A DNA stretch of 64,000 nt, from assembly GCA_964387685.1 (NCBI GenBank), contig CAYLXK010000023.1, forward strand, positions 29,703 through 93,702. The letters run 5' to 3'. Positions 57,239 to 64,000 of this stretch are shown here, one piece after another. Source of the stretch: Bryobacter sp964387685. GTDB taxonomy: Bacteria > Acidobacteriota > Terriglobia > Bryobacterales > Bryobacteraceae. The translations under genes were made by a program, and so were the position numbers. Numbering within the stretch: the stretch's first letter is position 1; every line of letters starts with the position of its first letter. The notes under the pieces were generated by a model, which saw only the letters and a list, made by a program, of their open reading frames with translations, had not been told where the DNA came from and ran no database searches.

Positions 57239-57566
57239 GAGAAGAAGCGTTGGCGAGAGAAGTAGGATTCGAGGTCACGCGAGCGATGGACAATCGCAAT
57301 CACTTGAATCGGCTTCGTTGCCCAGGCATAGACGATCAGATAGGAATAGAAATTCCAAAAGCGATATTTGCGGGAAGCAGTTCTTCGACGCAGTGACCAA
57401 TGGCCAGTGAAGCGGCCAGATCTTGGAGCCCAGCGTAAAACTGCTCAAGCAGCCGAGCGGCGGTTTCTGGACTATCGTCGCCGATATCCTGAATGATCCT
57501 TCGCAACTCGACCTTGGCTCCGGGCGTAAGGGTATACGGAGCCTTCAACCCTTGTTTGTGGCACAT
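57235..57566 (-). pseudogene. frameshifted RelE/ParE-family toxin gene
   Basis: From ATG 57566 the first frame gives YTLTPGAKVELRRIIQDIGD, then SPETAARLLEQFYAGLQDLA and HCVEELLPAN, a RelE/ParE opening, then stops early. The family's C-terminal half is in the -1 frame: YRFWNFYSYLIVYAWATKPI, then QVIAIVHRSRDLESYFS, ending at 57235. One missing base near 57365-57375 (in CGCAAATATCGC) explains it. The repaired length would be about 110 residues. No antitoxin gene is visible beside it. It lies about 50 nt downstream of the ssrA 3' end, on the same strand. Confidence 0.78.
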
Positions 57567-57618
57567 TGTGTCAAGTTTGACCGTAAAGCACCCAGCTCGC
57601 ACAGTGCGGCCGATGGAG

Positions 57619-57972
57619 TGGTGGAGGCGGTGGGAGTCGAACCCACGTCCGAAATGGCTGTCCTTCCCAAGACTACGTGCGTAGCCGCTTCGCGTTATCT
57701 CGGGATCCGCCGCGCGGAAGCGGCAAGAGAGACGAACCCCCAGTCTGATTAATCTCGGCCTTGAGCCCCAGACGGAGACTCGCAGCCTATTCCGCTATAA
57801 GACGTCCCAGTGGCGGCCCGCGGACTGGCCACCCGGAACGGCTACTTAACTAATTAAGCAGCGTATGCAAACTGCGTGTTGGCAGTTGTGTTTTTCCAGT
57901 CGTTTAACGAGAGCCCGGAACTCGGCACGCCTTAAGAAGCCCATTCCATCCCGTCGAAGCCGTTACGCCCCC
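57619..57972 (-). ncRNA. ssrA: transfer-messenger RNA (tmRNA)
   Basis: A 354-nt RNA. The 5' end reads GGGGGCGTAACGGCTTCGAC, the standard tmRNA opening. The 3' end has the T-arm GGTTCGACTCCC and the acceptor CGCCTCCACCA with an encoded CCA. The seven acceptor pairs close with one G-U. The tag reading frame, GCC AAC ACG CAG TTT GCA then TAC GCT GCT TAA, lies at 57854-57883 and specifies ANTQFAYAA. tmRNA with SmpB rescues ribosomes stalled on broken messages and marks the product for proteolysis. The 3' end of ssrA is a common integration site. Confidence 0.96.
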
Positions 57973-58126
57973 CAGAGAAAGGTTTGAACTCAGCGGCAAC
58001 ACTCCGCTTAAGGTCTCTTTATAGTAACGTATGCGCAACGCGCGCGGTTCCGCCGGATTCACGCGCCAATTGAGAATTGGCGGCGAAGTGCTTGACGGGA
58101 GGTTACTTAAGATATAGGATCGGGAT

Positions 58127-58732
58127 TTGAAGCAGCCGTCCGAAGATCTCCTTGTTTTCGATTCCGGCGAAGTTCCGGCGGGTATTCGCTCGGCGGAGGA
58201 GCTGCCAGCGAAGCTTTATTTCCGCATTGGCGAAGTGGCCAATTTAACCGGATTGAAGCAACACGTACTGCGCTATTGGGAGACGGAATTTCCCTCGATT
58301 GCGCCGAAGAAGATGGGTTCCAATCACCGGATGTATCGCCGGAAGGACGTCGAATTCATTCTGGAAATCAAACATTTGCTTTACGAGAAGCGCTTCACGA
58401 TCGAGGGGGCTCGTAAATTCTTAGACAACAAACCGAAGGTGGCGTCTAAGAGCGCGCGGATGGGCAAGGCGGCAAACGGGGCGCTGGGAGCCTCGACGGT
58501 GGCGGGAAGGGTAGCGGGAACAGCGGCGGGAGCGGTGCCAGTGGGGGCAGCCGGCGCGGCAAGCGCGCGTCCTGGGCGCAGCGCCCCTCCGCGGGTCAGT
58601 TCTCAACCCATGCCGGTGGTGCAGTCGGGGCTCTTTGCGGATTTCGAAGCGGCGCTATCTCCGGGCGAGGAGCTCCGGCGCCAGGAGTGGAAGCGAGAGC
58701 TGAGCGCCATCCAAGCCCTACTGGAGAGTTAA
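58127..58732 (+). CDS. MerR-family transcription regulator
   Basis: 201 residues. The MerR-type winged HTH is at about 30-105: YFRIGEVANLTGLKQHVLRY, then GSNHRMYRRKDVEFILEIKH. The C-terminal part is Ala/Gly/Ser/Pro-rich and looks disordered, with no Cys or metal site, so it is of the kind that senses other signals (MlrA/CarA-like). The start is TTG at 58127. It sits between ssrA and flagellar motor genes in the same direction as the latter, 48 nt apart, so it may regulate them, but that is inference. Confidence 0.82.
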   Translation: MKQPSEDLLVFDSGEVPAGIRSAEELPAKLYFRIGEVANLTGLKQHVLRYWETEFPSIAPKKMGSNHRMYRRKDVEFILEIKHLLYEKRFTIEGARKFLDNKPKVASKSARMGKAANGALGASTVAGRVAGTAAGAVPVGAAGAASARPGRSAPPRVSSQPMPVVQSGLFADFEAALSPGEELRRQEWKRELSAIQALLES

Positions 58733-58780
58733 ACTTCTCTCAATCCGGGCCCGGAATTGCCGATAAGCGGCGTATCCGTA

Positions 58781-59017
58781 ATGATCCCGCTTACCCGCAT
58801 CAACCGCGACCCCGTGGTGGTGAACTCCGACTTGATTTCGCTGGTGGAATCGAGCCCGGACACCGTCTTGACCCTAACCAGCGGGGAACGCATCCGCGTG
58901 CTGGAAAGCTCCTCGGAGGTAGTGGATCGCGTAGTCGCCTTCCGGCGGCGCATACTGGCCCCGTCCAGCAATCTGGCTCCATCGGGCGAAACGGGAGGGC
59001 CTGGCGATGGCGAATAA
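58781..59017 (+). CDS. flbD: FlbD-family flagellar protein
   Basis: About 78 residues from ATG 58781. MIPLTRINRDPVVVNSDLIS, then SSPDTVLTLTSGERIRV, is the standard FlbD opening; a 5' extension to 58757 is not needed. FlbD proteins are small, widely found in flagellar operons of bacteria that are not Caulobacter, and their role is unclear. The stop overlaps the motA start by 11 nt, so it is part of the motA-motB operon. Confidence 0.85.
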   Translation: MIPLTRINRDPVVVNSDLISLVESSPDTVLTLTSGERIRVLESSSEVVDRVVAFRRRILAPSSNLAPSGETGGPGDGE

Positions 59018-59852
59018 AGCGCGAGGCAGCCTGGACTCGTCCACCTTGCTGGGCCTGCTGCTGGCGGGCGGCGGCATCGTAGGCGGTTTGCTGCTCGAAG
59101 GCGGCGTGCTGGCCGATATCTCCCAATACACGGCGGCGCTGATTGTGGTGGGCGGTACCTTGGGCGCGGTGATGGTAAACACACCGATGCTGGTGCTGCT
59201 GGGTGCCTTTAAGCGCTTCCGCCAGGTATTCTTCCAGCCGCCGGATTCCGCCGAGGCCTATGTGGAGGAGATTCTGAGTTTTGCGACGCGGGCGCGCAAG
59301 GCGGGCCTGGTGAGCCTGGAGGACGACGCCCAACGGGTGGAGGACCCCTTCTTGCGCAAGGCGATGAACATGGCGGTGGACGGATGCGACTTGAGCGAAT
59401 TGCGTTCGGCGATGGAACTGGAGATTGCGCTGGCCGAGCACCGGGCCGAGGCCGAGGCGAAGGTTTTTGAGGCGGCGGGAGGTTATGCTCCAACGATCGG
59501 CATTATTGGCGCGGTGCTGGGCTTGATTCAGGTGATGAAGCACCTGGAAAACATCGAGGAGGTGGGGCATGGCATCGCCGTTGCGTTCGTAGCCACCGTC
59601 TACGGCGTCGCCCTGGCCAACATCTTGTTTCTGCCCGCCGCGGCCAAGATGAAAGCGCGCATTGCCCGCGAGACGGAGCGGCGCGAACTGATTCTGGAGG
59701 GAGTGATGGGGATTGTGGAGGGATTGAATCCGAAGCTGATCCGCTCGAAGCTGGAGGCCTATCTGCCGCCCGAGGCCCGCTCGGGCGTTCGCACTGGAGG
59801 CAGAGGCGATGGAGGCAGAGGCGATGGCGGTTCCCAAGCCATGGCGGCTTGA
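59007..59852 (+). CDS. motA: flagellar motor stator protein MotA
   Basis: 281 residues with four membrane helices. SSTLLGLLLAGGGIVGGLLL opens helix one, and ALIVVGGTLGAVMVNTPMLV helix two. A cytosolic loop (residues about 70-150) contains EAYVEEILSFATRARKAGLV. APTIGIIGAVLGLIQVMKHL and ATVYGVALANILFLPAAAKM are helices three and four, the Pro and Gly facing MotB. The C-terminus has a Gly/Arg/Asp run (GGRGDGGRGDGG) from a perfect 15-bp duplication. MotA4-MotB2 forms the proton or sodium channel that drives the flagellum. Confidence 0.95.
   Translation: MANKARGSLDSSTLLGLLLAGGGIVGGLLLEGGVLADISQYTAALIVVGGTLGAVMVNTPMLVLLGAFKRFRQVFFQPPDSAEAYVEEILSFATRARKAGLVSLEDDAQRVEDPFLRKAMNMAVDGCDLSELRSAMELEIALAEHRAEAEAKVFEAAGGYAPTIGIIGAVLGLIQVMKHLENIEEVGHGIAVAFVATVYGVALANILFLPAAAKMKARIARETERRELILEGVMGIVEGLNPKLIRSKLEAYLPPEARSGVRTGGRGDGGRGDGGSQAMAA
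59796..59825 (+). repeat. perfect 15-bp tandem duplication in the 3' end of motA
   Basis: GGAGGCAGAGGCGAT is repeated twice without a mismatch (59796-59810 and 59811-59825). Because it is a multiple of three it keeps the motA frame and adds GGRGD twice. In another frame it creates two extra ATG codons (59809 and 59824) in front of motB, with a GGAGG before each. A change in copy number would shift neither motA nor motB. Confidence 0.9.
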
Positions 59853-59877
59853 CGGGCGCCCGGCTCTCGAATCCATC

Positions 59878-60666
59878 ATGGCGCGCCGAGCCAAACAGCA
59901 GGCCCCGGAAAACCATGAACGTTGGCTGGTTTCCTATGCCGACTTCATCACGTTGCTCTTTGCCTTCTTCGTCGTCATGTTCGCCAGTTCGCACGCCGAC
60001 AAACAGAAGGCCAAGGAGGTCTCGGCGAGCGTAAAAGAGGCCTTTGAAACCGGCAGCATGCCCAAGGCCCTGATGGAAATGATGGGGCGCCGGCGCCCGC
60101 CGGAAACGGAGGATAAACGGAAGTCGGCGGCGCAGTCCGCTCCCGAAAAGTCTCTCAATGCGGCCACCGCAGCCATGGCCGATCTATTGCCTTCTCTGCA
60201 GGAACTGAGCCACGAGCTCGAAAGCGAAATCCTCGCCGGCAAACTCTCCATCAATATGGAGCCCCGCGGGCTGGTGGTGAGCTTGAAGGAGGCGGCCTTC
60301 TTTCCTCCGGCCGGGGACCGCATCGAGGAATCCGCCTTTCCGATCCTCAAGAAGATCGCCGATAGCGCCCGGCGCATTCCCAACAAGATCCTGCTCGAAG
60401 GACATACAGACTCAACCCCCATGCACAACGAACGCTTCCGCTCGAATTGGGAGCTATCTTCGGCCCGCGCCATCGCCATGCTGACGCTGTTTGATCAGAA
60501 CCATGCGATTCCGGTGCCGCGGATGTCGGTGGCGGGCTATGCCGATACGGTACCGGTGGCCGATAACGAAAGCCCCGAGGGGCGGCGCAAGAACCGGCGG
60601 GTGGACGTGGTCTTCTTAAACGAATTCGGCACGCGGAGCCAGCCGAAACAGAGCGCGCTGCGCTAG
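59878..60666 (+). CDS. motB: flagellar motor stator protein MotB
   Basis: About 262 residues from ATG 59878. This opens ARRAKQQAPENHERWLVSYA and the single membrane helix DFITLLFAFFVVMFAS, in which the Asp of YADF is the ion-carrying residue. In-frame ATGs at 59809 and 59824 would add 18-23 residues inside motA. The periplasmic OmpA-like domain has ILLEGHTDSTP and GRRKNRRVDVVF for peptidoglycan binding. It starts 26 nt after motA. A long linker (about 60-140) separates helix and OmpA domain. A strong terminator follows. Confidence 0.94.
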   Translation: MARRAKQQAPENHERWLVSYADFITLLFAFFVVMFASSHADKQKAKEVSASVKEAFETGSMPKALMEMMGRRRPPETEDKRKSAAQSAPEKSLNAATAAMADLLPSLQELSHELESEILAGKLSINMEPRGLVVSLKEAAFFPPAGDRIEESAFPILKKIADSARRIPNKILLEGHTDSTPMHNERFRSNWELSSARAIAMLTLFDQNHAIPVPRMSVAGYADTVPVADNESPEGRRKNRRVDVVFLNEFGTRSQPKQSALR

Positions 60667-60686
60667 GGCCAGCCAGGAAAGCGAAA

Positions 60687-60731
60687 GCCCGCCGGACTCT
60701 TGGTCGCGGCGGGCCTTGTTTGTTTGTGTTG
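60687..60731. terminator. bidirectional terminator between motB and rpoC
   Basis: GCCCGCCG (60687-60694) and CGGCGGGC (60707-60714) form a perfect 8-bp GC-rich stem with a 12-nt loop. On the plus strand it is followed by CTTGTTTGTTTGTG (T-rich), which ends motB. On the minus strand it is followed by TTTCGCTTTCC, weaker, which can end rpoC. It lies between two convergent stops. Confidence 0.82.
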
Positions 60732-60741
60732 TACGCGGCGT

Positions 60742-64000
<3,259 letters not shown>

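Noticed and set aside
57973..58000. GGTTTGAACTC near 57980 as a tRNA T-arm
   Set aside because: No acceptor or anticodon stem fits around it. It is in the leader region of ssrA.

Overview
The window looks like a piece of an Acidobacteriota genome, most likely a Bryobacterales / 'Solibacter'-type member. That is an inference from gene content, not a phylogeny. The clues are a two-module FtsX/MacB permease of the ADOP type, two very large secreted tricorn-like S41 peptidases, several Gfo/Idh/MocA oxidoreductases with twin-arginine-like leaders, an FG-GAP/ASPIC-UnbV protein, a DUF1080 protein, and a tmRNA tag ending in ...FAYAA. GC is high and genes are packed tightly, often overlapping by 1-30 nt. 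The window holds about 60 protein genes, one tmRNA, no tRNA or rRNA, no CRISPR array and no insertion sequence. No gene-free stretch exceeds 300 bases.

Layout. 1-4801 is one plus-strand operon: the tail of an enolase-superfamily gene, an AI-2E-type transporter, a secreted lactonase, a gluconate-dehydrogenase-like small subunit, a GMC flavoprotein and a pentaheme cytochrome c. It reads as a periplasmic sugar-oxidising module. 4863-10323 has an antitoxin with a frameshifted PemK/MazF toxin, a 32-aa membrane peptide, truA, a zinc peptidase, a TSUP permease, a Gfo/Idh protein, a ribbon-helix-helix antitoxin with a 5'-truncated VapC, and a truncated haemoglobin. 10330-28420 holds secreted proteins of unknown role, a tandem RidA protein, a tricorn-like peptidase, a beta-helix protein, an M48 peptidase, PLP enzymes, a PepSY membrane protein, a glycosyltransferase and an NlpC/P60-like protein.

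28598-29758 is the most interesting locus. It is a DUF3179 gene whose frame is broken only by one TGA, exactly where the family has the first Cys of its Y-C-x-x-C-x-T-G motif. A perfect 7-bp hairpin with a GGUCU loop follows 8 nt after the TGA, starting inside the next codons. This reads as a selenocysteine protein with a bacterial SECIS element.

29935-39218 is an export and signalling block: adaptor, ABC ATPase, 52-aa membrane peptide, ADOP permease, second ATPase, Uma2 protein, sigma-54 response regulator, histidine kinase and TPR protein. 39215-48403 is mainly secreted or carbohydrate-related: a frameshifted Uma2 gene, a second tricorn-like peptidase, an FG-GAP protein, a glycosidase-like protein, an isopropylmalate-dehydrogenase-family enzyme, an amidohydrolase and a third Gfo/Idh protein. 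48465-57238 holds a stress protein, small secreted proteins, an acyl-CoA dehydrogenase, a DHDPS-family aldolase, a CorA-like transporter and a DUF1080 protein. 57235-64000 holds a frameshifted ParE toxin, ssrA (tmRNA), a MerR regulator, flbD-motA-motB, a bidirectional terminator and the 3' three quarters of rpoC.

A second theme is selective decay. All three toxin genes of toxin-antitoxin type are broken, two by single-base shifts and one by loss of its 5' end. One Uma2 gene is also frameshifted. I saw no frameshift in the roughly 55 kb of housekeeping and secreted-protein genes around them.
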